Positions 1-8,631 of a stretch of 44,091 bases of DNA are shown here, piece after piece. The notes under the pieces were generated by a model that was not told where the DNA came from, made no database searches, and saw only the letters and a list, made by a program, of their open reading frames with translations. Within the stretch, counting starts at the first letter, position 1. Every line of letters starts with the position of its first letter. Source of the DNA: Clostridiales bacterium. GTDB lineage: Bacteria > Bacillota > Clostridia > Lachnospirales > WQUN01. The stretch spans positions 1-44,091 of the forward strand of contig JAISWZ010000119.1 of the NCBI GenBank assembly GCA_031270945.1, written 5' to 3'. The position numbers were made by a program, and so were the translations under genes.

Positions 1-480
1 AGAATAGCGGCCATTGAGCAGCTCAAGACATACGCGGAGATCTTGGGCCTGGACGTGGACGTGATCTACAACAGCCAAGACTTGGAAAACCATCTTGATC
101 CTATTATAGATGAAGAAAACGACGTAGTCCTTATAGACACGGCTGGAAGATCACACAGGAATCGCGAAAACTTCAAGGAGCTAGGCGAGCTGCTGGCGCT
201 GATACCAGACAGCGTGAAACTTTTGTGCCTGAGCTTGACAACAAAGTATGAGGATTTGCTCTCTATAGCGAATGCCTACGCTTCCCTTGCCGACTACAAG
301 CTGGTGTTCACGAAGATGGATGAGACCACTTGCTACGGCGCAATGCTGAACATCTGCTACCTAACCGGAAAACGGCTGACCTACATCACAAATGGGCAGA
401 ACGTGCCCGACGACATTGAGATTGCGCACCCTGAAACCATCGCAAAGGCTTTGCTGGGAATTGGAGGCGATTCCTATTGA
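1..480 (+). CDS. flhF: Flagellar SRP-family GTPase FlhF, C-terminal part (5' end outside window)
   Basis: The reading frame is open from base 1, so the gene begins upstream of the window and only about 159 C-terminal residues are seen. They show the end of an SRP-type GTPase domain: DTAGRS (G3), FTKMDET (G4-like) and GQNVPDD followed by a short C-terminal helix, as in FlhF. FlhF is a membrane-associated GTPase that helps set flagellar position and number, and its partner FlhG follows directly. The stop TGA overlaps the TTG start of flhG, which indicates translational coupling. No internal start is proposed because the match continues to the window edge. Confidence 0.93.
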   Translation, partial: RIAAIEQLKTYAEILGLDVDVIYNSQDLENHLDPIIDEENDVVLIDTAGRSHRNRENFKELGELLALIPDSVKLLCLSLTTKYEDLLSIANAYASLADYKLVFTKMDETTCYGAMLNICYLTGKRLTYITNGQNVPDDIEIAHPETIAKALLGIGGDSY

Positions 481-1382
481 GCGATCAGGCAAAAGACCAG
501 GCCAACAAGCTCCGTGACATGGTCAGGAAAAGAGAGACTGCGGCGATCGCTGCGAAGGAGCGTCCCTCGTCGGCCGCCAGGGTTGTCACCATCACTTCCG
601 GCAAAGGCGGCGTGGGGAAAAGCAACTTGGCGCTGAACCTGGGCATCCAGCTTAGGAAGCTTGACATGCGCGTGGCGGTCATTGACGCTGACCTGGGGCT
701 TGCGAACATAGAAGTGCTAGCTGGAGTCATACCCAAGTATAATTTTGGGGATGTCGTCAACTCGAAGCTGAGCCTGGAGCAGGCCTTGACTGAAGGACCC
801 ATGGGAATAAAGTTCCTGTCGGGCGGAGCGGGGCTTACAACGCTGGCAAGGCTGACCGACAAGCAGGTAATGGCTGTCATAGGCTCTCTCAGGATGCTGG
901 ACGACATGTCGGACATAATACTGATAGACACTGGGGCCGGGATCTCGAAAAACGTGCTCAGCTTCATTAGCGCGTCGTCTGAGACGCTCCTGGTCCTGAC
1001 TCCAGAGCCAACGTCAATGGCTGACGCCTACGCAGTAGTTAAAAGCATGAAAAGAGAAACAGAGCCCATGCCGGCGCTTAAGATAATAGTAAACCAGGTC
1101 TCCTGCGAAGCTGAGGGAGAAGAGATTTTTGACAAGCTCAACAAGGTGGCGGAGCAGTTCTTGGGGCTCCAATTGCAGAGCCTAGGCTCCGTCCCCCAGG
1201 ATCCCTGCCTTGGCAGAGCGGTGAAAAGACAGGAGCCCTTGTGCTTGAGCTACCCTAACTCAGAAGCGGCAAAAAGCATACGAAAGCTCGCGCTGAAGCT
1301 TTTGAACATGGATCCCGAAAAGAGCGGCATGGCCGCGTTCTTGAGAAGGCTGTCCTCCGGGCTTGGCATAAGGCCGGTTTAG
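477..1382 (+). CDS. flhG: MinD-like ATPase FlhG (YlxH), flagellar number control
   Basis: 301 residues. The deviant Walker A motif GKGGVGKS is at residues 42-49, followed by a MinD/ParA fold (DADLGLAN, then ILIDTGAG). The N-terminal tail contains DQANKLR (residues 7-13), matching the DQAxxLR motif by which FlhG homologues stimulate the FlhF GTPase. The start is TTG at 477: its TTGA overlaps the flhF stop, and GGAGG lies 9 bases upstream. The family acts at the membrane and limits flagellar number or position. The gene ends 20 bp before a palindromic repeat that opens a 1.3-kb gap in the operon. Confidence 0.93.
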   Translation: MSDQAKDQANKLRDMVRKRETAAIAAKERPSSAARVVTITSGKGGVGKSNLALNLGIQLRKLDMRVAVIDADLGLANIEVLAGVIPKYNFGDVVNSKLSLEQALTEGPMGIKFLSGGAGLTTLARLTDKQVMAVIGSLRMLDDMSDIILIDTGAGISKNVLSFISASSETLLVLTPEPTSMADAYAVVKSMKRETEPMPALKIIVNQVSCEAEGEEIFDKLNKVAEQFLGLQLQSLGSVPQDPCLGRAVKRQEPLCLSYPNSEAAKSIRKLALKLLNMDPEKSGMAAFLRRLSSGLGIRPV

Positions 1383-1402
1383 CGTAGGCTCGTAGGCTCT
1401 TA

Positions 1403-1502
1403 GTGCATATCCCAAAATTCCGAAATGGCGCCGGAAAAATCCTGGCGAATGCTTCAACGCCGGATTTTTCCGGCGCCTCGGATATAATTTTGGGATATGC
1501 TC
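1403..1502 (+). repeat. PR1 palindromic repeat, copy 1 (end A to end B)
   Basis: Reference copy of the family. End A is GTGCATATCCCAAAATTCCG and end B reads AATTTTGGGATATGCTC. Inside is a perfect 16-bp stem, GGCGCCGGAAAAATCC with its complement, then a second GGCG/CGCC stem around the loop AATGCTTCAA. TTA triplets flank both sides (1400-1402 and 1503-1505). Copy 39371-39470 differs at six positions, two of which compensate each other in the stem. It lies just after flhG. Confidence 0.9.
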
Positions 1503-1504
1503 TT

Positions 1505-2696
1505 ATGGTATAAAAACACTCTCACTCACGCACAATATAATAATGGCTGAGGGCATATCCTGGCACAAAATCTGGACATGCCGCAAGGGATCTGGCAGGA
1601 TCGCCAGTGACGATCCGGAATGGGTTAAACAAATCCAGACCTTGGTTAGACTTACGCCAAAAGGGCACCTGCGCCCCCCGATTTTCGGGAGTAGCCGCGT
1701 CACAGCACGACGTCTGCTGTGAGTGCGCGTTTTTCGCGCTAAGCGGTTCGCGCGCCATCCACAGCTTGCCTGACCGTGTCAGGCAAGCGCGGGGATGGGG
1801 GAAAGTGACAGTTGAAAAAATATTTGGAATATCTCGCGAAAATCAAGCGCTGCGCCCTTTTGCAAAAGAACACTCGCTAATAAAAAGTGAGACAGCTATG
1901 CATACTATTACTGCGATCAAAGAAAGAGCTTGGCTTTTAGCTTTATTAAAGCCAAAAAGGGCTTAGGCAAATACATTCGTAGATTTATTTGACGAGCAAG
2001 AGACAAAAAAGGCCTTAATTCGTAGGCTTATATAGATCGAAAAAAGCAAAGCCGAAAGAAAGCCAAAAAGAGCTTTTTATGAAAGATAAATGCAAAAATA
2101 AAGCTGACAAAGAGCTTGATATAAAGATGAAAGAGCCTTGGCAAAGAGCTTTATATAAAGAACGTTTACAAAAGCTCCAACTCAAAGGCTCTCTTAACGA
2201 TCAAAACAGGCAGTTCAAGTGCCATTACGGCACTTTGGAATATGCACTCAGTACTGCAATGGCTGAAAAAGCCGAAGAACTTAATGTGAGCGCTTAGGCG
2301 CGAGCAAGTAAGAAGGAAAGTAAGTACGTACGTAAGAAAAAGACGAGCAAGGCAAATGCAGCCCTCCAAGCGAATAGCATCTTTTCGCCCGTCCAAAGGG
2401 TTACGCTTTGTTTTTGTTATGTTTTTAAGCGAACAAGGCTTCAAACTCAACATTGCGCTATTTTTAAGGAATATCCCTTGTTTTATGGCTTTCGCATCTC
2501 ATGCGATGACTTTTCTTGCGCCTTTGAAATCTGGGGATGCCTAAAGATATGCCGTTTTGTGAAAGATTTTTTATTTTCCAGGCGATTTGCCTTGAACTTT
2601 GGGCAAACGCACCTGCGCCTTTTGAATTTTTTCGATAAACTTATTCTCTTTGCTGTCGCTGGCTCAAAAGCCGCTGGCAAGCTGCAGGGGGCCAAC
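1505..2696. other. 1.2-kb gap inside the flagellar operon; hairpins and AT-rich degenerate sequence
   Basis: No convincing gene. The first 300 bp hold several hairpins: GGATC/GATCC plus TGGC/GCCA at 1588-1616, TCACAGCA/TGCTGTGA near 1700, and GCTTGCCTGAC/GTCAGGCAAGC at 1764-1788 with a 3-base loop. From about 1820 to 2350 the sequence becomes A-rich with recurring AAAGAGCTT and AAGCCAAAAAG words, unlike its neighbours. A 72-codon frame at 2079-2297 (starting MKDKCKNKADKE) lacks a good ribosome binding site and includes a degenerate PR1 end near 2230-2250. I regard it as probably non-coding. Confidence 0.6.
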
Positions 2697-3353
2697 ATGC
2701 TAGATCATCTAATCAAGGCCGGGTGCAAGGCCGAATTTTCTTTAGACAGCGAAGGAGACTTCTCCCAAGGCCTGCTGTCTCAAGTGGAGCAAAAGCTCTC
2801 AGGCAGGGAGCTCGTGCTGCTTACTCCAATAATGCATGGAAGGCTGGCCAAGTTTCCTTTGGGAGCGGAAAAATGCATGTGCTTTTACGCGTCAGACGGG
2901 CTGCTGTCCTATGTTGCGGTGGTTATAAGGCACATTTCAGACCAGTCAGTTGACTTGACAAAGGTGAGGCTTGTGACAGACGGCGCCAGAATGCAAAGAA
3001 GGGCATTCTACCGCTTCGGCTGCTCCTTGCAGGCGAAGCTCGCGCTTCCGTCGGCTGACGGATCAAGCTCGTTGTTTGACGCCAGAGTTTTGGACATAGG
3101 CGGAGGCGGAGCGAAGATCGCAAGCCCTGTCGAGGTTTCAGAGCGGTCAAAGGTTAAAATGGCGGTAAAGCTTTACGATGAGTACCTGGTTGCAAGCGGA
3201 AGGGTTTTGCAGGCGTCGGATCTTGAGGGCGCGGAATACAAGAAGCAGTTTCGCCTTGAGTTTTTGGCGATGCCGCCATCGGAGCAAGAGAAGATAATCA
3301 CGTTTATATTCAAGGAGCAGAGAAAGGCTTTGCAGAAAAGATACGAAGCCTGA
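2697..3353 (+). CDS. PilZ-domain protein (YcgR-like, c-di-GMP flagellar brake type)
   Basis: 218 residues. The N-terminal half (about 20-95) resembles the YcgR/YpfB N-terminal domain and the C-terminal half is a PilZ domain. The arginine motif RRAFYR is at residues 101-106. The second motif is DIGGGG at 133-138, where the usual D/N-x-S-x-x-G serine is glycine. The family binds cyclic-di-GMP and slows the flagellar motor, which fits the position between flhG and cheC. ATG 2697 is chosen because AGGGGG lies 5 bases upstream; the longer open frame from 2478 runs through low-complexity sequence. The function is inferred from the fold. Confidence 0.82.
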   Translation: MLDHLIKAGCKAEFSLDSEGDFSQGLLSQVEQKLSGRELVLLTPIMHGRLAKFPLGAEKCMCFYASDGLLSYVAVVIRHISDQSVDLTKVRLVTDGARMQRRAFYRFGCSLQAKLALPSADGSSSLFDARVLDIGGGGAKIASPVEVSERSKVKMAVKLYDEYLVASGRVLQASDLEGAEYKKQFRLEFLAMPPSEQEKIITFIFKEQRKALQKRYEA

Positions 3354-3487
3354 AACAAAAGCCAGTTTTGCAAGACAAAAAATAAAAATCAAAAAAAAAA
3401 CAAAAACCAAAAGCCAAAAACCAAGACCAAAAGAAAAAATGCGGCTTTGCATAACTAAAATAAAGCAAAGCCTAGGAGGATAGCTAT
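3354..3487. other. A/C-rich spacer with cheC ribosome binding site
   Basis: The plus strand is almost free of G and T, built of AAAAACC-like words (3356-3440). Similar tracts occur at 14393-14440, 17470-17520, 31540-31600 and 35230-35295. The spacer ends with AGGAGGA at 3474-3480, seven bases before the cheC start. Confidence 0.6.
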
Positions 3488-4111
3488 ATGGACGATTTCG
3501 GAGACCTTGGGGCCATGCATTTCGATTTGCTGAGAGAAGTAGGGAACATCGGAGCGGGCAACGCGGTAACCTCATTAGCGAAGCTTCTAGGCCATAAAGT
3601 TGAAATGACAGTGCCTGCTGTAAACCTGGTGGAGTTCAAGGACATCGCCAACTGTCTTGGCGGCCCTGAGTCAATAGTTGTTGGGGTTTTGATACAGATA
3701 TACGAGGATGTCCAGGGGTTCATGATGTTCCTGCTTCCGAAGGAGTCAGCCGACACTGTGCTAACCGCCATGATGGCCGACTACGCGCCGCCGGCGCCAG
3801 CCGGGGAGCCGTACACGCCAATGCAGATTTCGGCGCTTATCGAGATGGGAAACATTCTTTCAAGCTCATACCTAGGCTCCCTTTCAATGCTGACATCGCT
3901 GACGATGCTTCCGCAGCCGCCTCTTTTGTCAATAGACATGGCTAACGCGATCCTTAGCGTCCCAATGATAGAATTTGGCAAAGTGGCAGACAAAGCCCTG
4001 TTTATAGAGTCTGTTTTTGAGACGGGCGTTGGGGGCATTTCAGGCTTTTTTCTCCTTATACCTGACATGCCAAGCTTTGCGAGGATACTAAAGTCACTGG
4101 GAGTCGGTTGA
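3488..4111 (+). CDS. cheC: CheY-P phosphatase CheC
   Basis: 207 residues, the normal size for CheC. Both active-site helices of the CheC/FliY/CheX family are present: E17-x-x-N20 (REVGNIGAGNA) and E119-x-x-N122 (IEMGNILSSS), so the two-site arrangement is intact. CheC dephosphorylates CheY-P and binds CheD in Bacillus/Thermotoga-type chemotaxis. The start is ATG 3488 with AGGAGGA upstream. The stop lies three bases before the preferred cheD ATG, and the two partners are presumably made together. Confidence 0.95.
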   Translation: MDDFGDLGAMHFDLLREVGNIGAGNAVTSLAKLLGHKVEMTVPAVNLVEFKDIANCLGGPESIVVGVLIQIYEDVQGFMMFLLPKESADTVLTAMMADYAPPAPAGEPYTPMQISALIEMGNILSSSYLGSLSMLTSLTMLPQPPLLSIDMANAILSVPMIEFGKVADKALFIESVFETGVGGISGFFLLIPDMPSFARILKSLGVG

Positions 4112-4113
4112 CA

Positions 4114-4602
4114 ATGCAAAACAACATGATCATAGTGGGCATGGCCGACCTCAATGCGACAAGAAGCCCGGGAGCCCTCACGACCCTCGGGCTGGGTTCT
4201 TGCGTAGGCATCGCGCTCTACGACTCCATCAACAAAGTGGCTGGATTGGCGCACATCATGCTGCCTGACTCAACCCAGATCAAAAACAACCAAAACCAAG
4301 CGAAATTCGCTGACACGGCAACGATCAAGCTTATAACTGACATGCAAAGGCTAGGCGCCAAAAAGGAGTACCTTAAGGCGAAGATAGCGGGAGGAGCGCA
4401 AATGTTCGCCTTCAACTCAACCAACGACAGCATGCGCATAGGCGACAGGAACGTGGAAGCCACAATCAAGCTCCTAAAAGGCTTGAACATACCGCTATTG
4501 GCTATGGACACAGGGGAGAGCTATGGAAGAACCGTAGAGCTTTTCGCCGAGGACGGCAGGTTCTTGATAAAGACCATCGGGCATGGCAGCCGCCATATAT
4601 AG
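4114..4602 (+). CDS. cheD: Chemoreceptor glutamine deamidase CheD
   Basis: 162 residues. The catalytic set is visible: Thr24, Cys30 in GLGSC, and His47 in AHIMLP, with the spacing found in CheD. Later conserved pieces are KIAGGAQMF and IGDRNVEAT. CheD deamidates receptor glutamines and is regulated through CheC and CheY-P. Two starts are possible. TTG 4108 overlaps the cheC stop but leaves only 4 bases after GGAG; ATG 4114 leaves 10 and is preferred. The choice does not affect the active site. Confidence 0.95.
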   Translation: MQNNMIIVGMADLNATRSPGALTTLGLGSCVGIALYDSINKVAGLAHIMLPDSTQIKNNQNQAKFADTATIKLITDMQRLGAKKEYLKAKIAGGAQMFAFNSTNDSMRIGDRNVEATIKLLKGLNIPLLAMDTGESYGRTVELFAEDGRFLIKTIGHGSRHI

Positions 4603-4739
4603 GGCTCTTAGGCTTGAAAAAGGCCGCCGGGCAGGCGCCTGCATGCTGGGATGCTCGCATACTGGCGAGCTGCGTGATCGCCAGATTATTTTAATTTGTC
4701 ACGTTTTTGTGAGCGCGCCTTTTGCAAAGGGTGATTTGG

Positions 4740-4979
4740 ATGCTGGACAAGCTGCCTGTGTACGCTTGCCTGGCGGCAGCGATAGCTGTAGCCGCGCTGG
4801 GGCTTGCGACAAGGATGGCACCGGGGGATTTGGCTCTGGGGCTGATTTGGTCCATTTGCGGATTTTGGCTTTTGGGCCAAGGAATTAAGCTTTACTTGAA
4901 AAGAAATGTATTTCCTGCCAGCAAAAAAGATATTGACGCGCAAACAAGCGATAGCCATAATGAGATGGATGATTTGTGA
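4740..4979 (+). CDS. Small membrane protein between cheD and fliA
   Basis: 79 residues starting MLDKLPVYACLAAA. There are two hydrophobic segments (about 6-25 and 31-48) and then a short hydrophilic, acidic tail ending EMDDL. ATG 4740 follows GGGTGA with 6 bases; an upstream TTG at 4722 is less likely. Its place between cheD and the sigma factor suggests a flagellum-related membrane protein, but I recognise no family and assign no function. Confidence 0.6.
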   Translation: MLDKLPVYACLAAAIAVAALGLATRMAPGDLALGLIWSICGFWLLGQGIKLYLKRNVFPASKKDIDAQTSDSHNEMDDL

Positions 4980-5118
4980 GCCTCGCCGGCAACCCTTGGG
5001 ACGAGCGCGAGGCGCAAAGCGTTTCGCTCGATAAAGCGCGCGAGAGAAAGCGGCTATACCGACGGGTTTTTTAGGGCGGCTTGGCGAATACGATGGATCG
5101 GGTAAATCGGAGGCGCTT

Positions 5119-5874
5119 ATGGTTATGCAAGATGCCAGCAAATTGTGGAAAACATACATGGCCACCAAAGATCCGGGTCTTCGCGAGTATCTTATCATGG
5201 ATTACGCGCCTTTGGTCAAAATAATAGCGGGCAGGCTTTCAATCCATCTCGGCCAGTACGTTGATTACGAGGATATCATCAGCTACGGGGTATTTGGTCT
5301 TATTGACGCAATTGACAAATTTGATCCAGGCAAGGGCATCAAGTTCGAAACTTACGCCTCTATCCGCATTAGGGGCGCAATCATTGACAACATACGAAAG
5401 CTTGACTGGGTGCCAAGATCCTTGCGGGCCAAAAACAAGAAACTTGAGCAGGTTTACGCCGAGTTGACAATTGCCTTGGGCCATGAACCCACAACGGAAG
5501 ACGTTGCCGAAAAGCTGCAGATGACCGTAGCTGAAGCCAGAGAACTAATGAGCAAGTCAAGCGTAGCCTCACTTGTTTCGCTTGACGACTATTTGGAGCA
5601 AAACCATGACATAAGCTCGCAAGCTGCGGGCGCCCCAAGCCTCGACAAGGATCTGGAGGAAAAGGAAGTCAAGAAGATGCTCCAAGACGCCATAGAAATG
5701 CTGGGCGAGAAGGAGAAGAAGGTCATAATCCTCTATTATTACGAAGAGATGACTCTCAAAGAGATAAGCAAAGTCTTGGGAGTTTCGGAATCCAGGATCT
5801 CGCAGATTCATTCAAAGGCGGTCTTGTCACTGCAGAGCAAGCTAGGCAAGTTCAAGTCCATATTGTTTTACTAG
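5119..5874 (+). CDS. fliA: Flagellar sigma factor (FliA/SigD/WhiG family)
   Basis: 251 residues. Region 2 spans about 20-95 (DYEDIISYGVFGLIDAIDKF, then FETYASIRIRGAIID), region 3 about 98-165 (LDWVPRSLR), and region 4 about 190-245 (MTLKEISKVLGVSESRISQI). This is the sigma-28 type that directs late flagellar and chemotaxis genes. The start ATG 5119 has GGAGG 5 bases upstream. No anti-sigma factor FlgM is visible in the window. I found no convincing sigma-28 promoter upstream of any gene here, so its targets must lie elsewhere. Confidence 0.95.
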   Translation: MVMQDASKLWKTYMATKDPGLREYLIMDYAPLVKIIAGRLSIHLGQYVDYEDIISYGVFGLIDAIDKFDPGKGIKFETYASIRIRGAIIDNIRKLDWVPRSLRAKNKKLEQVYAELTIALGHEPTTEDVAEKLQMTVAEARELMSKSSVASLVSLDDYLEQNHDISSQAAGAPSLDKDLEEKEVKKMLQDAIEMLGEKEKKVIILYYYEEMTLKEISKVLGVSESRISQIHSKAVLSLQSKLGKFKSILFY

Positions 5875-6451
5875 GAAAAGCCGAAGCCGCTTTTCCAAAA
5901 GCCAAGCATGGCTTATTCAGCGCGTCTTAGGCGCATGCTTGCCGCGTTTTTGGGCGCTTGCGGCGCGTTGTCGATGCGCAGGGATTTTCTGGCGGCGCTG
6001 GCCTATGCTGAAGTATTTTGCATTATTGGCGAAATATATACGGATGACCGTTATCTTATCGGGAGCGTTGAGCTGCCCGACTGGTTTCTGAGGCGGGCAG
6101 CGATAAGAAAATAGCGGCCATCAGCCGCCAGCGCTTGCTCGTTAAGCCCGGGACAAGCATTGTTAAAGCCTTCGCAGGACGCGCAGACGCTTGCCGCGTT
6201 TTGGGCGTTTGCTTCGCGCTGTCGATGCGCAGCGATTTTTTTGCGGCTTTGGCATGCGTCGGCGCATTTTGCTTGGATTTACGCTCTTGAGCCTGTGTAG
6301 CTATTCAAGGGCAAAGTCTCTTTTCCGAAATGCTCTTATAACCATCGGCTTGAGCGAAAAGCGCAGTTCTTTTCGCCTGGTATAACAGCGCTTGGGTGCG
6401 CATGCCGTTCGCGGCCAAAGCGCCCGTTTCGCGCGGGCGAGGGGTGTAAAC
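5875..6451. other. 574-bp gap with an imperfect direct duplication
   Basis: No supported gene. Two related blocks of about 76 bp occur at 5931-6009 and 6181-6256, sharing CTTGCCGCGTTTT, TGTCGATGCGCAG and GATTTT in order. A PR2 repeat unit is at 6133-6158. Short open frames here lack ribosome binding sites. Confidence 0.6.
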
Positions 6452-7837
6452 GTGCAGCCGAATGCCCATAATGATGCGGAACCGCCAGTTGAGGTCAGCG
6501 TGGCTTTGGACGGGATGCAGGCACGCGCTTGGTTGACAGGCCGTGAATTGCCCAGCGCGGATTTTGTTGAAGAGGCGCTCAGGGTCTTGGGAGTCCGCAA
6601 TGGCGTTGATCGCGCGGCTATTGAGCGCATGCTGGAAGAAAATGTGCCGTACGCCAAGCATGTGGTAGCGTCGGGAAGGCTTCCTGTCGACGAGGAGGAC
6701 GGGAAGCTTATATTAAAGTGCAGGCCAGTGGAAAGGCCGTCGCCCAAAGTGCTTGAAAACGGCGCTGTGGATTACAAAGATCTGGGCATGGTGCAGCAAT
6801 GCGCGGCTGGCCAGATACTTGCCATCAGAATCCAGCCCTCAGGCGGGGAAGACGGAATGGACGTCTACGGAAACGTGATGCCAAAGGGCAAAGGCAAGAA
6901 CGCGCCTCCGCTTCCAGCCGGCAAAAACGTTCTCCTGGCAAGCGACGGGCTTTCCCTGCTGGCTGGATTGACTGGACAGATAAAGTTCGAGGGCGGGAAG
7001 ATCTCTGTTGAGCCCTCCCTTGTGATATATACTGACGTTGGCCCTAGCACTGGGAACATAGACTTCATAGGGACGGTAAAGGTGGAAGGCGGAGTCTGGG
7101 CGGGATTTTCCATCAAGGCTTCGGAGGACATCGAGATTGCCGGGATAGCTGAAAACGCCATGCTTGACGCCGGAAGATCCATTTCTGTATCAGGCGGAAT
7201 AAGAGGCGGCTTGAAAAGCATAGTGAAAGCCGGGCTGGACGTGACAGCGAAGTTCATAGAAAGCGCGGAAGTCCGCGCTGGCGGAGCGGTTCACGCTGAC
7301 AGCATCCTCAACTGCTCGGTATGGAGCGGATCTGACATTGTGGTTTCAGGCAAGACCGGTGTTTTGGTGGGCGGAAAGGCCGTGGCTGCCAGGCGGGTCA
7401 TAGCGAAGACCATAGGCTCCACAAAGGCCGTGCTCACAGAGATAGAAGTGGGGCATGACCCAGTCATGCTTGACCGCTACAAGGCGCTGAAGGCCCAGTA
7501 CAAGACCCTGAAAGAGGAGCTTGAGCGGTATTCGAGGATCGCCCCGCAAACACTCAAAGAGAGCATGAAGGATTCAGAGAAGGCCAGAGTGGTAAGGACT
7601 CTTCAAACAAAGATAAACATTAGGGACAAGCTGGGAGTTACCCAGAAAATGCTCAAGGACACCTTGGATAAGCTGGAGGGGGTCAAAGGCGCTGTTTACG
7701 CCGGAGTGATCCGCCAAGGCGCTAAGGTTGTCATAGGAAACGCTGTGATGTATGTCAGGAGCGATTTGGGCAAATGCTCACTGGTAAATGAGGGTGGCAG
7801 GATAGCCATAAGGCGGATTGAGGAAGGAGGCGCATAA
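6452..7837 (+). CDS. fapA: FapA family protein (DUF342, flagellar assembly protein A)
   Basis: 461 residues from a GTG start at 6452, which follows AGGGGTG by 5 bases. An upstream open frame to 6392 has no binding site. The core (about 130-345) has the glycine-rich beta-helical repeats of the DUF342/FapA family (ENAMLDAGRSISVSGGIRGG region). A charged helical segment follows (about 355-425), then a short strand-rich end. Family members are linked to flagellar assembly and to membrane or surface polymer functions. In Clostridia they often sit downstream of the flagellar sigma factor, as here. The exact biochemical role is not known. Confidence 0.88.
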   Translation: MQPNAHNDAEPPVEVSVALDGMQARAWLTGRELPSADFVEEALRVLGVRNGVDRAAIERMLEENVPYAKHVVASGRLPVDEEDGKLILKCRPVERPSPKVLENGAVDYKDLGMVQQCAAGQILAIRIQPSGGEDGMDVYGNVMPKGKGKNAPPLPAGKNVLLASDGLSLLAGLTGQIKFEGGKISVEPSLVIYTDVGPSTGNIDFIGTVKVEGGVWAGFSIKASEDIEIAGIAENAMLDAGRSISVSGGIRGGLKSIVKAGLDVTAKFIESAEVRAGGAVHADSILNCSVWSGSDIVVSGKTGVLVGGKAVAARRVIAKTIGSTKAVLTEIEVGHDPVMLDRYKALKAQYKTLKEELERYSRIAPQTLKESMKDSEKARVVRTLQTKINIRDKLGVTQKMLKDTLDKLEGVKGAVYAGVIRQGAKVVIGNAVMYVRSDLGKCSLVNEGGRIAIRRIEEGGA

Positions 7838-7839
7838 AA

Positions 7840-8145
7840 ATGTCACTGAGGCCAATAGACATGCAAGCGCCAATTCAGAGGAGCCAGGAGATTTCTCGTG
7901 GCGCTGAGAATGACGCTCGCCGCCCGGACATCCTCCAGCAGCAATTCGCTGACAGGATGCAAAAGGACGCCAGCAAAGCGCAAATGCAAGTGCGCGGCAA
8001 GGATAAAGGCGAAAAGGGCGTAGTCGACAAGGACGGAAAGAGAGAGTCAGAAGATAGCAGAAAGAAACGCAACGAAAAAGAGAAAAAGCAAGCAGCTCTT
8101 GCGGAGTTGATAGAAGAACGCAGACTTTTGGATGTAAAAATCTAA
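7840..8145 (+). CDS. Small charged protein downstream of FapA
   Basis: 101 residues beginning MSLRPIDMQAPIQRSQE, then a lysine- and glutamate-rich, probably helical or disordered region (45-90) and the tail RRLLDVKI. It has no signal peptide or membrane segment. It starts two bases after the fapA stop, with GGAAGGAGG ending 9 bases upstream, so it is translated as part of the operon. It probably belongs with flagellar operon accessory proteins, but no domain is recognisable. Confidence 0.75.
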   Translation: MSLRPIDMQAPIQRSQEISRGAENDARRPDILQQQFADRMQKDASKAQMQVRGKDKGEKGVVDKDGKRESEDSRKKRNEKEKKQAALAELIEERRLLDVKI

Positions 8146-8264
8146 CTCGAGAGTGCAGCCGCTGAGAGATCCAGCCTCAAAGCGGCTTAAAGCTATAAAC
8201 TGCCAATAAATGCTAGTCGTTTTCCCTTGATTTTTATCTGTTATGCGTATAAAATGATATTTTA

Positions 8265-8626
8265 GAGCATATCCCAAATTTAATCTATTGGCTTGGAAAA
8301 GTATGCAAGTTTGCTCGCAAAACTTGAGGAAGTGCATATCCCAAAATTAATCTTATAGGGCTTGGATTTTTCCGGCACCGTTTGGGGAATTTTGGTGTAT
8401 GCACTAAATGCATATCCCAAAATCATTTTATGGCGCTGGAAAAGCCGATGCCTTTTTCAGCGCCTATTTCGGAATTTTGGGATATGGCCAAGCTTTCGCA
8501 GGACTAGCGTTGCCCTGGGCAACGCTGTGATAACGCGTGGCTTTCGAGCGCATACCCCAAGATTCCGTAACTGCCGGAATCAAGAGATTTGCACTAAGCC
8601 AATAATTAATTTTGGGATATGCTCTT
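8265..8626. repeat. Cluster of four PR1 copies, intact and partial
   Basis: A tandem run of PR1 pieces fills the gap in the flagellar operon. End B-like pieces start at 8265 and 8331, a fairly complete copy lies at 8409-8487, and another at 8549-8626. The 8409 copy has the stem GGCGCTGGAAAAG opposite CTTTTTCAGCGCC, paired throughout if one G-U pair is allowed. The last copy ends GGGATATGCTC, five bases before the next ATG (8632). Confidence 0.8.
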
Positions 8627-8631
8627 AATGC

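Noticed and set aside
1607-1966. 119-codon plus-strand frame
   Set aside because: It covers the hairpins, has no ribosome binding site and shows no recognisable protein pattern.
8362-8628. 88-codon frame
   Set aside because: It lies entirely within PR1 copies and has no ribosome binding site.
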